Positions 1 through 11,624 of a DNA stretch of 64,000 bases are shown piece by piece (position 1 is the first letter of the stretch; each line of letters starts with the position of its first letter). Source of the DNA: Costus lasius. Taxonomy: Eukaryota > Streptophyta > Magnoliopsida > Zingiberales > Costaceae. The notes under the pieces are model-generated. The model was not told where the DNA came from. It worked only from the letters and a program-made list of their open reading frames with translations, and ran no database searches. The stretch is from contig CM050453.2 of NCBI GenBank assembly GCA_027563935.2, positions 88,820,665 through 88,884,664 on the forward strand, written 5' to 3'. Made by a program: the position numbers and the translations under genes.

Positions 1-340
1 CTGGACACCTATGAGGAAGTTGTCAGAGTTGCAATTTAGGAGTAGTTTTCAACTATTACCTTTCCTCCTCTAATCCGAAAAATCCCAAAGAAAAAAAAAT
101 GATAGATATATATTGCTTAGTGAGTTTATTATAATTAATTTGAGCTTAAGTATTTTAAATTTAACTAGCTCACCAAATTAATGAGTTTATCTTAATAGAT
201 TATTCCTCTAATACGTACTTACATATTGATTTGATATCTTATATTATAATATCTCATTAGTTCGATCAGTTATAGTCTCAATATAGTAGTATTCTCAAGT
301 CAATTCCTACGAATATTTAAGAATAATAACATGTATAATA
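1..340. other. AT-rich intergenic DNA
   Basis: No open frame or repeat that I can recognise. The stretch is AT-rich and ends at the inverted-repeat element that follows. Confidence 0.5.
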
Positions 341-644
341 TAATGCAGGTATGGTAGTATGGTTCACGGCGTTGCATTGATTGGTGTTAGTAGTGCAGCA
401 AGTATACTAGTGTGCTGACTCTTTACGGACGTCGATAATTGATATATATATGTGTAAAATTAGGTATTTAAGTGACAAATATTATGCACGTCAGTACTAT
501 TTAATGCATCATTCAGTAGTTAAGCTGACCAACATTTATTAATAATAATCTAGAGCAATGCATTATGCATGTTTGATATTTTCAGAGGCAATAGTTAATG
601 AAGCAGTTGCAACAGCCGTGAACCATACTACCATACCTGCATTA
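341..644. mobile_element. MITE with 30-bp perfect terminal inverted repeats
   Basis: The first 30 bases (TAATGCAGGTATGGTAGTAT then GGTTCACGGC) are repeated exactly as the reverse complement at 615-644, and the match goes on imperfectly inward (gttgc/gcaac). The element is 304 bp with no coding content. Flanks fit a TA duplication, but the outer bases are themselves symmetric, so the superfamily (mariner-like or other) is uncertain. Confidence 0.7.
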
Positions 645-1035
645 GAATAAAAAAAAACAAATATATTTGGATCAATCGATGACTTATTGCTCTGCATCTC
701 TCTCTTTCAACTTTGTTTGGAGAACGTCATTGGACTTTGAGACCCGGATGAACTGATCAAACTATTGCAACGTAAATATTAATCATTTACCATTCAGCAA
801 ATGCATGCCTTTGACTTCTATTTATATGAATCTGGTAGCTTTCTCATATAAGTCTCGTGGTGTGGTTCACGACGTCTTGTAGCTTTCCCCATTAAGTGAT
901 TTCTCCGTCCATTACCTCCACCACTTGCTATCTGATTAGCATGCTCCGGTCGCCACAAATCATCTTCTATCATATGAATCTGCTCATCTTGTTAATCTCT
1001 CTTTCTCTCTCTATTACCAGCCTCCTGTGGAATAA
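645..1035. other. Intergenic DNA
   Basis: No gene seen. A short stretch near 855-875 (tggttcacgacgt) resembles the inner arm of the MITE at 341-644 and may be a second, decayed end. Confidence 0.4.
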
Positions 1036-1290
1036 CACGTGCTTATTCCCTAGAGTGTTATGCAGGATCACCTGTGCCTTCAGCTATTTTTCCTTTTATA
1101 AAGGTTGACAACATCTCCTTCAAGTCAGTCATATCTTCCCTTAACTTCCTTCTATCTTCCTTTACTGCCCGATATCTCTCCTCGTTCGCTACCTACTCTT
1201 CTTTGCGCTTCTCCTCCATTGCCAAAATCTCTGCTAAACTCTTCTCTAGTACTTCTAACCTCGTCTCAGATCGCATGGATGCCATGGTGA
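1036..1290 (-). pseudogene. Ty3/gypsy-type gag N-terminus remnant
   Basis: On the minus strand, from the ATG near 1284, the frame reads a charged helical protein beginning MASMRSETRLEVLEKSLAEI and continuing with Glu/Lys/Arg-rich heptad-like sequence (roughly 80 residues). This is the usual look of the coiled-coil start of plant gypsy gag proteins. One TAG stop interrupts it after about 30 residues and a TAA closes it near 1048; no CCHC knuckle or capsid follows. A tRNA-Met-like primer site sits just upstream (1297-1307). The call rests on sequence style and on that neighbour, so it is tentative. Confidence 0.4.
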
Positions 1291-1296
1291 ATCACA

Positions 1297-1307
1297 ACTG
1301 ATACCTG
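1297..1307 (-). promoter_or_regulatory. Primer-binding-site-like sequence (tRNA-Met type)
   Basis: The minus strand reads AGGTATCAGTT just before the gag-like frame. Plant LTR elements primed by initiator tRNA-Met carry TGGTATCAGAGC here, so this is a decayed match of 8-9 bases. Confidence 0.35.
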
Positions 1308-2319
1308 TAGAAGAATCGACCCTTCAATGTCCCTTCACCAAGGTGTTTTTTTTAAAAAAACTTTTTTTGCTATAATAATTATGAACAGTAACCATGAACA
1401 ATGTTTTTTTTTAATCTCTATTTTTTTCCTAATCTACAGTAACTTCTCCACACGCGCGGTGTAGGCGCTCTCGAGCATCCGCGGAATCGAGCACCCGTAT
1501 CGCCCGATCAACTACACCCGTCGTCGATCTATCGGTGGCGGTGGACTTCTTTGCCGGTCAACCGCTCCCGTTGCCGGCTAGGGTTCCGGCAGCCGCTCCC
1601 CTCGCCTTCGTCGCCTGACGCCATCTGGTTCGTAGCGCTGGAGGAGAAGGCCCTTAGACGTCCGCCAGGGAAAAGCCGCCACACGTCACCAAAGATGTCG
1701 CCTCCGCCTGGAACAGTGCCTCGCGTCGCCGACTATCAGAGCAGGGCCGCAGGAGGACAAATCTGAAGCCGCTGCTTCTTTGCTAGCACACCTTCACGAC
1801 GCTACTCGGATCTGCGCGAGCTCTCCTGGGGAAGGTGTCGCCACTAGGAAGAAGGAGGTGCTTGGATCTGCTGCTCGTTAGATGCTTGCAGAAGATGTCC
1901 CCGATAGTCTGTCGACGTTGCCTTCCGAAAACGTGCCTCAACTCGATATTCACCTCCTCCTAGGGTTTCGATTAACTCCTCCTTAGGATTTATTTAATGG
2001 CTTGATCAACGAGAATAGATTCACCGTATAGATCTAATACCGATAATGAAATTTCTTCCACCTTTATCCGTCGCCAGATCACCGGTTCCCCGGCGATCGA
2101 TCCGGCAGGTCAGACCACTATTACGATTCGAGAATCAAATCGTCCCTCAAGCTGTCATCGGCGAAAAATCATGCAAAGCGTACCTTAACAAGAGAATAAG
2201 AAAATACTTAATGACTACTCTAAACTCTAGACTCTTATTTATAACTCTTTTGAGGATATAACATACTAATTCCGGATCTTATTTATTAAATATTCAACTA
2301 CTAATATTGGTCCGTAACA
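1307..2319 (-). repeat. Candidate 5' LTR of the gag remnant
   Basis: Read on the minus strand, a segment opening with TGTTACGGACC (2319) and closing with TTCTACA (1307) directly precedes the primer-like site and the gag-like frame. It is GC-rich in the middle (1440-1960) and AT-rich at the start. No second copy is in the window, so the boundaries are inferred from TG...CA ends and position only. Confidence 0.3.
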
Positions 2320-2948
2320 TGTTCCTATTTTTTTAAAAAAAAAAAAAATCGTGAAGACCAGTGCTCATCCAAATGCAATTGAGGTTGAAGACCACCAGCC
2401 AGTCTTCATCGCCATTACACTTCATTGAAATATTTAACTTTCTTTCATCAATTCTTGACGTGGAGTCTTGCATGACTTTTTCTTAAAGCTCAAATTCATT
2501 CAATAGCATTTTCTTCTTCATTCCAAAATTATGCTGAACTGAAATGGCTTCTGCAATAAACTCATTGACTGAAGAAAGAACGGTAGCTTGCAAGGACACT
2601 GAGCTTTTACGAATCAAATTTTAAGAAGAGCTTATCCTCATATTATTTAGATTTGCTAATTTAAAGAGGCATGGAAGCAATGTTAAATTTCCACTGCCGC
2701 GAGGACGAAATTCCAGCCAGCAAACACGGAAGCAGAGACGAGATTGGCAGCAATGCAACCTTTTGAATTCTGTGACAGAGAAGAGGACACACACCAATGC
2801 AAGCAACGCTCCAAGCTCAGAAGAAACAAACAATTCTGCGAGCCTCTGTTCCCACTTGCAGAAGATCTCATAATAACCCTCCTAAATCAGTTAAAAAGAA
2901 GGAAAAAACTTGATGTAAATCAGGTTTTCTTACAAAAGGAGCGTCGTC
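2320..2948. other. 3' flank of the zinc-finger gene
   Basis: Holds an A/T-run at about 2330-2350 and no credible open frame. On the minus strand it follows the stop codon of the zinc-finger gene and probably contains its 3' UTR; no poly(A) signal is distinctive enough to call. Confidence 0.4.
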
Positions 2949-4924
2949 TCATGTTTTACAGACCACCAAAAAGCAAGGCAGCAGAGCTCTCGGGTTCAGC
3001 AAGTAGAGCTCCTCAATGTTGGCGTACATGCCCACCTTCCCGGCCAAGGAGTCGAAGCCCGACTGCCCGGCCAGCTCCTGGTAGTTGTCCAGCGGCTTAT
3101 GCACCCGCCCCGCGATCACCCTGCACACCAGCAGCGCCTTCCTGATTGACGGGTCCTCCTCGTAAATTTCGATCGCCTCCAACGCGCGCCCGCTTGTGGA
3201 GGTCGTGAACACCCCGATCCCTCCCTTCACCTCCTTCTTCGCCGAGAATCCGTGCCGAATTATCCGGCACACGTTGCACTTGTCCGACGAACAGAGGCTG
3301 GAGGAGCCGTTTGCGCCCAGGGAGCAGGAGATGGTCGTGCCGTAGAAGCGCAGCAGCTCGTTGCCGTCGGCCAAGCATCGAGGGTGCTTCTTGGCCAGTT
3401 TGCTCGCTTTGTTCTTCACCGCTTCCCGGTATTCCTCGAATCGAGCCAGAGTTTTCTGCATGTTGTGGACTTTGAGCACCCTCTCGATCCGGATGCTCTG
3501 GCTCTCTGGTTTTGCCCAGCTCGCTCTGCAGATGATCTCGACTATCTTCCGGGAGGAATCCCCTTCCACGAGTTCAGTCACTGCACACGCACCACACGTT
3601 CTTCTTTTTCTTAAAAACCACCAAGATTGGAAGCAGTGAAGAAACTCAACTTGTTGACCATTGATTCATGGAAGATAAAAAACTTTCTTTTTGAAAAATA
3701 AAATAAAATAAAACAACCGAGGTAAAAGAGGATCTCGTAACGTAAGGTGATTTAAATAATTCTTGTTGCTGTCTTTTACGACAGATTTGCGAGACGCCTA
3801 ATGATTGAACCCTGGCAGCGTCAAAAGATGATGGAGCTTTGCAAATGGCAAATCGTCCCTACAGAATGAAATCATTGCAGAAGCAGCTACAGAGGAATAA
3901 AGTAGAAAGCTCCAATCGGCGACAGCTTCAAGTGGAAGAATTTTGAATCCAGAGCTGAACCCACAACCATTTGGATTTCCTCCATTGAAATGCGTTTACT
4001 TCAATTTACATATAGTAAGAAATGAAAACACACAGGTAGTGGTAGTAGTAGTCTATCCTTCAATTTCGTAACCTTCATTTGGACTGAAAATGGCGGAATT
4101 ATAGTATAAAATTTGGTAGAAATTTGAGATTGGCGCTGATGCATACCTGCATGCTTGGAGAGATGGTGAGTCTCCAGGGCTTCCAGCTTCCCGAAATTCT
4201 CCCCGCACTTGTGGCAAGTCACACCCGTGGAAGGCCTCTTCGTCTGCGCGGAGTCTGCTTCAAGGGAAAACCTGGGCGCCGGAGCAGCATGCGGAGCGCC
4301 TCCCTCACCAAAGACAGAACTGGAGAGAGATGAGGCGCCGAAGCAAAGCCCCTCTCTTTCACCCCCGAAGAGGGAGGAAGGAGATTTCCTCGGAGGCGTG
4401 GCGTTGGCTCCGCCTCCTCTGTAGGACGGGAAGCTCTGGAGGGCAGCCAAGTGCGCTCCGCCGCCTGGCCCGGGCGTGCCTGGCCTGAGCGTGCCCACGA
4501 AGGTAGATCGAAGCCCAGCAGTGTCGGCTCCGTCGGCAGCGCAGCCCCCAAAGCCAGTTATCCTGAGCTCGCACCTGGAGTTGCTGAGTATCACCTCGTG
4601 GGCGATGGGGTTGAGGAACTCGCTGCTGCCGATGGACCTGGGGCTGCAGCTGGGCGGCCTCTCCAGATGCCTCTTACTCCCATGGATGACGTCCCTGAGG
4701 TTGGCTATGGATCTGGAGCAGCCGGACCTCCCGGCCTTCCTGGTCAAGATGGCACCCAAGTGCCCCCTCGCCTTGGGATCGTACACGTCGGAAGGCTCAG
4801 ACCTGCAGTGGAGAGACTTCTTGAGGGCGAACCACACGGTGGGCACCTTCTCCTTCTCCTTCTCCATGATGTTTTCCTCCGCTTCCTCCCACTTGTTCTT
4901 CAATGCAGCTGCTCCATGCGCCAT
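2949..4924 (-). CDS. C2H2 zinc-finger / PARP-like-fold plant protein
   Basis: Two exons, 4924-4147 and 3580-2949, join at GCAG^GTATGC ... GTGCAG^TG and give 469 residues; the junction reads LSKHAV-TELVEGDSSRK, as expected for this plant family (Arabidopsis At1g75710-like). One C2H2 finger lies at residues 237-258 (CHKCGENFG...THHLSKH). The C-terminal half (about 305-450, from ELLRFYGTTISCSLG to the cysteine pair CNVCRIIRHGF) matches the conserved PARP-like domain of these proteins; enzymatic activity is not established. The N-terminal block VPTVWFALKKSLHC is where relatives usually start with Met, but here that codon is GTG. I use ATG 4924; the ATG at 4867 (MEKEKEK) is the main alternative. 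The role is unknown, probably nuclear. No frame damage is seen. Confidence 0.9.
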
Positions 4925-5005
4925 TAAAGCGGCATCGTAGTAGGCCTTGTGGTGTTTCCTAACCTTTCTTGTCTGAGGAACAATAACACATAATAATGAA
5001 TGCTC

Positions 5006-5029
5006 GCTCTCTCTCTCTCTCTCTCTCTC
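5006..5029. repeat. (CT)n microsatellite
   Basis: Twelve CT units, 82 bp upstream of the zinc-finger ATG; on the gene strand it reads as a GA tract, common in plant 5' UTRs. Confidence 0.9.
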
Positions 5030-5397
5030 AGAGAGACCTCACACAGGGTCCCGTCTCCTCTGTACTTATTTTGCCTTCCTTGGAAACCCCAGACTCAATT
5101 AAGGAGGGCACTCAAATCTCTGAGCCTCCGCAACAACCATCTGAAGAAGAAGAAGCCGCAGCAGGACGAGTCACAAATGGTTCCTGCTCAAGGGCAGCGC
5201 GGCCGAGAAAGAAACAAACGAGCGGAGCCAAATGTGTGGAATCTTTGGCTCTCGCAGCCATATGTGTGTGATTTGTTGGCATCCACAACCACAAGCGGTG
5301 AATTCCATAGATCTAACTTTGATAACAAGAGACAAAGACTAACAGCCTCGTAGCAAGGGAGGGGTGAAAGCCGCCCAACACAGGCATGCAAACAGTA

Positions 5398-5404
<7 letters not shown>

Positions 5405-5439
<35 letters not shown>
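5405..5439. repeat. (GA)n microsatellite
   Basis: About 17 GA units. It is complementary to the CT tract at 5006-5029, so both lie in the zinc-finger gene's upstream region in opposite orientation. Confidence 0.9.
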
Positions 5440-5442
<3 letters not shown>

Positions 5443-6824
5443 AGATCTTGACTTGCCTTTAGGTTGATTAACTAAAGCAAAAGAGGGTAGATTAAGGCCT
5501 TAATTGGCATTGAATGGTGAAGACCAGTGTAGATACCTCTTGATTGCTCCGGATGAAATATTGCAATTGTCACTTTTATGATATCGACGTGAGTTACCGC
5601 TCAGATCATTAATATGCCTTTTTCATAATTGTCGCCACGTGTACGAGTACTCATTATTAGCGGTACTTGCGAACGCAACCCGAGTGACCGCCCAGCCTCC
5701 TGCCCCTGTGCAAGGTCAATGTGCGTGCTACGCTGGAGACTTTGCAGCGTGGGCTCCGCTGGATCAGAATGGTCTTGAGTCTTGACTGTTGATGGTGGGC
5801 CACTCCAACACAAGCGGCATGCAAATTGGCTTCAATTTAAGATTTAAAAAAGAAAATTTGCCAATTTTCAGTTTGTACTTTGTCTCGAAATTAAATTTAA
5901 AAAAAAAAGAGAAGAAAATGTGGAGTCTAATATGTTAGGTGCGAGGGTGGAAATGCTATGGAGACGACAATTCTAACCGTGTTTTATGCAGAGAAAGACT
6001 TGAGCTTGCGTCGTGGTTGGACCAGGTCTGCACGTTGAGTAATTTAGTGGTTAATCACGTAATTAAGGTTTGTTTACTAACCACAGCCACAGGTAGTAAA
6101 ATATGTGAGAATGGAAGCATAGCACGTGCGTGATGGTGAACCAGCCTGTCTCCCACGACTAGCCTAGTCAAATATTAGACGTTAATGCAAGGACTACACA
6201 TTAGTCAAACTTAATTATGGTTCCAAAAATTAAGGTGGTGTCAATGTTATATATATATAGGCTCTCAGGTGAGTTGGAAAAGACAACGAGCTGGTCATCT
6301 CATCGGGTTCATCAATTACATATTTAGATTCGAGCGCTATGATGGCGCATTAAATTAATTTAGGCGCGAGCTAAATTGCATGTGGTGTTGAAATTTTGCA
6401 AGTTGAGCTCCGGTTTAGGCTGGCCGGCGTCTCCAGGTTTGCCTCACATTACTGGGAGATATGAATCGGAACTAGAAAGATTCGTTTCATCCAATGGCGG
6501 CGTCGGGTTAGGGACGAATCCCTTGATTTCGGGTTTTGACTTTTGGCTTTTAATTTTTCTTCTCATGTGTGAAGAGTTTTTACTTTGATAATCGTTATTC
6601 TAATTATCAAGTATATTTTTTTCAATAAAAACAAATTTCTGTAGATATTTTTTTGCTCAAGTTCAAGAGTTAGGTATTTGATTATTTTGGATGTTTCTTT
6701 GTCATGATAGACTCATAGTATAGGAAAGGTTAAGTTATAACTACTTCCCCTTTTTAGAAGAAGGTATTTATTTTAAGTCATGAGGGCGCAAAGGTGAGCA
6801 GTGCTTGCTCAACCTAGAACGTTG
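5440..6824. other. Intergenic DNA
   Basis: Only short, low-complexity open frames without recognisable domains. No RNA gene seen. Confidence 0.5.
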
Positions 6825-6832
6825 TCTATAAG

Positions 6833-7204
6833 TAGGGGTGTCAATGGGTACCTGACCTCACGGTACCCGACCCGACCCGATTCATTTATGGCTGGTTCGG
6901 GTACCTGATTAGCTAATCGAGTCGGATTCAGGTTTACCCCCATGGGTACCCGCGGATACCTGATACCCGATTATATATAATAAAAAATAAAATTTGTATA
7001 TATATATATATATATATATAAAATAAAATAATTCTTAACAAATATATTTATTATTATTAATATTATTTTATAAAAATAATTTTAAAAACTATTTAAAAAT
7101 AAATATTTTAATTTAAACGGGTACCCGTTTAAATACCTGACTCGGGTTTAGTCGGGTTCGGGTTTGGCCAAAAAGTGCGGGTACCCAACCCGTTGACATC
7201 CCTA
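6833..7204. mobile_element. hAT-type MITE with 8-bp target duplication
   Basis: Ends TAGGGGTGTCAATGGGTACC and, as reverse complement, TAGGGATGTCAACGGGTTGG are inverted repeats. The flanks TCTATAAG (6825-6832) and TCTATAAG (7205-7212) are an exact 8-bp duplication, the hAT signature. The 372-bp body is an AT-rich core with a TA run, framed by GC-rich ends made of GGGTACC/ACCCGA repeats. It has no coding capacity. Confidence 0.88.
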
Positions 7205-7323
7205 TCTATAAGTTCATTTGTTGAATGTCAGTTACTTCCTCTTAATTATTTGTTTTTTGAAATGCATTGTGCATGAATTGTGAGATTCTTTATATTATAT
7301 TTACTATTCCATTGTGTAACTTA

Positions 7324-7579
7324 GGGATGTTTTATTGAGGGACAAGAAAAAAAGAGAGAAGAGTAAAAAGAAAAGAAAGAAAAATAAGTGAAAAAAAAAA
7401 TAGTGAGGTTGACAGCAAGGGAAGGGAGAAAAGTGTTTTCTCCCTCTTTTAAAGAGAATGCAAAAGGAGAGAAAAGTGATCCTCTTTTCTTTCCCTTTAA
7501 ATTAGTCTCTTCAATAAATCAAGAGAAAAATAAGATTTCTTTCTTTTCTCTTTTTTTTTCTCCCTAATAAAATAGGCTC
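7324..7579. mobile_element. Tourist-like (PIF/Harbinger) MITE
   Basis: Left end GGGATGTTTTATTGAGGGA pairs with the right end (reverse complement GAGCCTATTTTATTAGGGA). Both sides carry TTA (7321-7323, 7580-7582), the 3-bp duplication of Harbinger elements. The interior is purine/pyrimidine skewed and inverted-repeat rich, so the whole 256 bp could fold as a hairpin. Confidence 0.7.
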
Positions 7580-7871
7580 TTAATTTCTTAGTATCACCTA
7601 GGCTGATAAGTTAAAAGATCTAGCCAATGGAATAATTATTTTTCTTCAAAAAAAATATATTAGGGCATGACAATAACCATATTTCTAACTTTTCAAAATT
7701 TTCCTCCCCCTCATTGTTGCTCACCCATGGGGTTAGATTTGCATGGGATAACCCTACATATATGGTAAGTGGGTTGGGGGTATTTACATGAGTTAATATA
7801 GTTACCCATTATTTTGAATTGATCTAGTTATAAAAAATTAATTATAAAAATTATAATTTTATCCTTCCCTC

Positions 7872-7875
<4 letters not shown>

Positions 7876-7913
<38 letters not shown>
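7876..7913. repeat. (TA)n microsatellite
   Basis: Nineteen TA units in AT-rich intergenic DNA. Confidence 0.9.
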
Positions 7914-7914
<1 letters not shown>

Positions 7915-8175
7915 TTTATTGAAGAGTTCCTCTTTTTTGAGAAGCTGTTATTCTTATACTCCTTATCAAATCTCCTCATTCTCACTATGACAAGCCCTTA
8001 GAGCTCTACTAGCATTATAAAAAAAACCTTTCTTCTTTTTATGGAACTCCTATTGTCTTTGCCAAAAGTTTCCACTAAAGCCCCTCTAGCGTCATTCTCA
8101 TTAAGCTCATGAATTAACTCTTTTATTGAAAGCGCTTTCTCACTTCTATAACAAAGTTATGCATAGATCCCCTAA

Positions 8176-8498
8176 CTCTCTATTTCCTTGGAGGGAAGGA
8201 CAACTATAAAAAATAAAAAATTGTCAGAAAAGAAAACTCCAGGGAAAAAAACAAATCAATATCTTGTTTCCTTGAAAGGAATGAAAAGAAGAAGGAAAAT
8301 TAATTTCGAATATCAGGCGAAGTGGCGTTGTGTTTTTTTCAACTTTTTCGTCCGATTCGGATAAAAAAGTTTCAGAGGAAAAGTTATAAAATTTTTCATC
8401 CATTTTTTCACTCAAATTTTTCCTTCCGCTCAAGAAAATAGTGGAAATTTTATTTATTTTTTCTTTCCTTTTAGTTTTCCTCCTAAGGAAACAGACCC
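8176..8498. mobile_element. Tourist-like MITE, second family
   Basis: Left end CTCTCTATTTCCTTGGAGGG pairs with the right end (reverse complement GGGTCTGTTTCCTTAGGAGG). TAA stands on both sides (8173-8175, 8499-8501). The body is rich in AAAATTTTCC/GGAAAAT inverted blocks. The open frame across it is only a by-product of base skew. Confidence 0.65.
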
Positions 8499-8619
8499 TA
8501 AGGACACCCAACCTTATCTAATTTATCCATGTAGTAATGAAGTCTTTTGAGTCTTGACTCATCTATCTCACAAAGAGTGGTGCATTGAGTTAATTATCTT
8601 GGAAGGTCAATACCTTGGT

Positions 8620-8752
8620 TCCTTTTTTTTTAGAGAAAATCCACATAGCAAAGAAAGGAAAATACATTGAATCTAATAGAAAAGAAGGATAGATTCAATA
8701 TGTTTTCTCTTCTTTTCCCTATGAATTTCCTCCAAAGAAACAGAGCCCTAAG
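8620..8752. mobile_element. Shorter relative of the MITE at 8176
   Basis: The right end AAAGAAACAGAGCCC resembles the right end of the previous MITE (AAGGAAACAGACCC). The interior is a long imperfect hairpin (gaaaatacattgaatcta ... tagattcaatatgttttc). The left end is not clear, so the extent is approximate. Confidence 0.45.
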
Positions 8753-9864
8753 AATTATTCATTCTTGAGATTAGTATGTTAGGGGTTACTATTCTATGAT
8801 AAAATCATTCAAGAATATATAATTCAAGTACATGGCTACTCACTTTCATCTAGTTTCTCAAAAGGACACTCATCTTCACTAATCTTGTCTTATATCCACT
8901 CAACTTCAACTTACTTGGGCTAACAAAATGACAAAAGTATACTCTAGCATCACCTACTATTGCATCTTCTATCATAGTCAAGGACAATTCAATACCTATG
9001 TTAGATTTCAAGTACATAACTAAAAATATCTATAGTATTCTAAGTTCAAATTCATTGTACCTTATTTTGATTACACTTTTTTTAAATGTTAATTTTTATA
9101 TCCACATACTACTAATTTTAGGTTCACAAATTCATTATAATATTTTTTTTAAAAAAATCAATTTTATTTGATTAATATATTCAAAAATAGAACATGCAAA
9201 AATAAAAATGATTAACTTGCTCTAACTAAAAATTTATTAATATTTTTTTGTCAAATAAAAATTTATTTATAATTCCGACCTCGTTCATTGTGGAACATTA
9301 TGTTTTATTTGTGTAATTTAAATAATAATTGATTAATTTTATTTATACAATATTATTATAATTACAAGTTTTATGTTTTTAAAAATTTCTATATACTGAG
9401 TAATCAGGCAATAATTAATAAATATTCTAATGTACATGGGCTCTCATAACTCTTTTAAATGTAAGATACAATATTCTTTTTAACATAATTTTTAAATAAT
9501 ATATTTTAGAATTTAATTATTAAATGCCGCTTTAGTTATCTTTCATAATTTGTAGTACTCGGCATAAAACATAAAGAAAAATAAATTAAGTTAAATCGAA
9601 TTCAAATTAATTTTCTGAAAGCAATATAAACGCTAAGCTTTCAGTGCTATTTGAATCATCATAAATATATTAATACAAATATTTTATAATTGTGGAGTGT
9701 TTTCCATCATTCCATGGAATGCCTTTTTAGAAATAGTTATTAATATTTAAAAAAACAAGTTACAAAAATATATTTTACAATATAAATAAATTATGCTATG
9801 TAAAATATTTAAAATTAATTATAATATTATTTTATTAAGCTTGTTTGTAGAAAAGGAAAAAATT
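8753..9864. other. AT-rich intergenic DNA
   Basis: Very AT-rich, with no open frame of note and no recognised repeat. Confidence 0.5.
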
Positions 9865-10073
9865 TTAGGTCATATTTACAGGAACAGAAAGTAAGAGGAA
9901 AAGAAAAAATAATAATATTTATTTTTTCTCGTTTACTAATTACTAGAGCAGATGATGAATGAATATGAAGTATGAACAGAAAGGGTTAAAAGGATTTTAG
10001 GAAACAAATTCACCGTTCTTTTTGTATCCGCCCAAATTCTCTGGCGAACGAAACAATTCAGACGCATCACGCC

Positions 10074-10500
10074 CTAATACACTCTCGCGCTCGAAGCTCT
10101 TGCCGCTGACGCTCTCACCGCTCGAAGCCACCGGTGATTTCGCTGCCGACCTCTCGACTGCTCAATCGCTCGACTGAAGGTACTTTCTTTCCTTTTCTCC
10201 TCCCGCCGTCGCCTCTTCCGCCGCCCTCGTCTACCCTTCTTTGCTCTTCTTCGGCCGCCGCCCTCTACCGTCTGCCGTTCTTTCCCCCTCTTCACACTCC
10301 GCCCTCCGCCGCTCTCCTCTTGTCAAAACTAGGGTTAGCTTGCAAAAAACGTATTTTCTCCTCCCTGTCTTCTCCTCCGGCTGCCGCTTTCCTCTCTGTT
10401 TTCTCCTCCGGCTGCCGCTCTCCTCTCTATTTTTTCCTCCCTGTCTTCTCCTCCTGCCGCCACTCTCCTCTCTGTTTTCTCCTCTTGCCGAAACAATTTG
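10074..10500 (+). other. Pyrimidine-rich leader-like segment
   Basis: A GC-rich island (about 10060-10190) followed by CTCC/TCTTC repeats (GTCTTCTCCTCCGGCTGCCG repeated with changes at about 10368-10490). It looks like a 5' UTR plus first-intron start (GAAG^GTACTT near 10180) of the transposon gene, or a decayed promoter. The open frames across it are compositional. Confidence 0.35.
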
Positions 10501-11244
10501 TAAGCATATGCATTTTTTAGCTTTAGTAATTGATTTCATGCCATTGAGCTACTGAATCATTTCTTGCTGCTACTTTCATTCCTATTTTTGAAATAGCATA
10601 AGAGATAAATAAATTATATGCGTTTCCATCATCTATATATTTTGTATAGTGCTTGATTGTGTCCAGTGCTCTGTTTGTATAGCTAGTGGTTTTTTTAAGT
10701 AGCATACGTGACCAAGGAGTGATAGAATTAAGTAACAGCACGATCGTTGCCTTGTTAATTTGCAAGCTTCAAAAAGAAGAGTATCTAAACTAACTTTACA
10801 GCATCAAAATGGTGAAATTTAGATTGCTTGTACTCTTAGATGCAATACTCCAGAATCAAAAAGAAGAGTAGCTAGAATCAATTGCCAGGTACCTGTTTTT
10901 AAAGTGTTTTTTATAAGTATCATACGTGTGAGGTATGGATTATCTGTCACAGTAGTGCAACTCTAGAATCAATTGCCAGGTACCTGTTTTCATTGATTAT
11001 ATTGACTATGTGCAAAGGTATGGTATCGGACGTTTACTTGAAAATGGAGAGCTTCTCCATAGGGAAGCCAACTCTAGACCCTTTCTACGAAAGGTACATG
11101 GATCTGCTTAATTCTTTTTGAATTTGGTATGAGCATCACTGTAATCAGGATAGGACACATGTAGTTCACCTTGAGATTAATTGTACAGTTGGCCACTACC
11201 ACCAACAGGAGCAACGTGAGAGTTAGAAGGTTTTCTATAGCCAT

Positions 11245-11624
11245 CAGTGTTATCAATAACGGATCGCGGAAAATAGCGGAAAGCTAAAAATCCGCAATAT
11301 TATATAGCGAATTGCGTTGCGGGCAAATAGCGGAAGTCACATAGCGTATAAAATATATATTATATATATAAAAATTTATGTATAACGTTTGAATATATGT
11401 TATACACCTAATAAATTAAACTGCATAAAAATAAAATAAATTATACAAAGAAGATAACATAGTACTAACTCAATTCAAGTCATAATTTTAATTTCTCATA
11501 CTTAAAAACATAATAATGTGGTCCTATCCGCTATAGCGGGGCTATAGCGTTTCATAGCGGATTGCTCAAAAACCGCTATGGAAAAACGCTATAGCGCCGC
11601 TATTGCGGCTATTTAACAACATTG
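11245..11624. mobile_element. hAT-type MITE with 8-bp target duplication
   Basis: Ends CAGTGTTATCAATAACGG and (reverse complement of the right end) CAATGTTGTTAAATAGCCGC are imperfect inverted repeats. ATAGCCAT occurs directly on both sides (11237-11244 and 11625-11632). The interior is built from repeated variants of CGCTATAGCGG / ATAGCGG, themselves palindromic, around an AT-rich core. Non-coding, 380 bp. Confidence 0.85.

Noticed and set aside
4451..4927. Long open frames opposite the zinc-finger gene
   Set aside because: Antisense shadows of a GC-rich exon; the minus-strand reading is a conserved protein with correct splicing.
10134..10555. Overlapping frames rich in Pro/Ser/Leu or Arg/Glu
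   Set aside because: Come from CTTCTCCTCC-type repeats; both strands are open.
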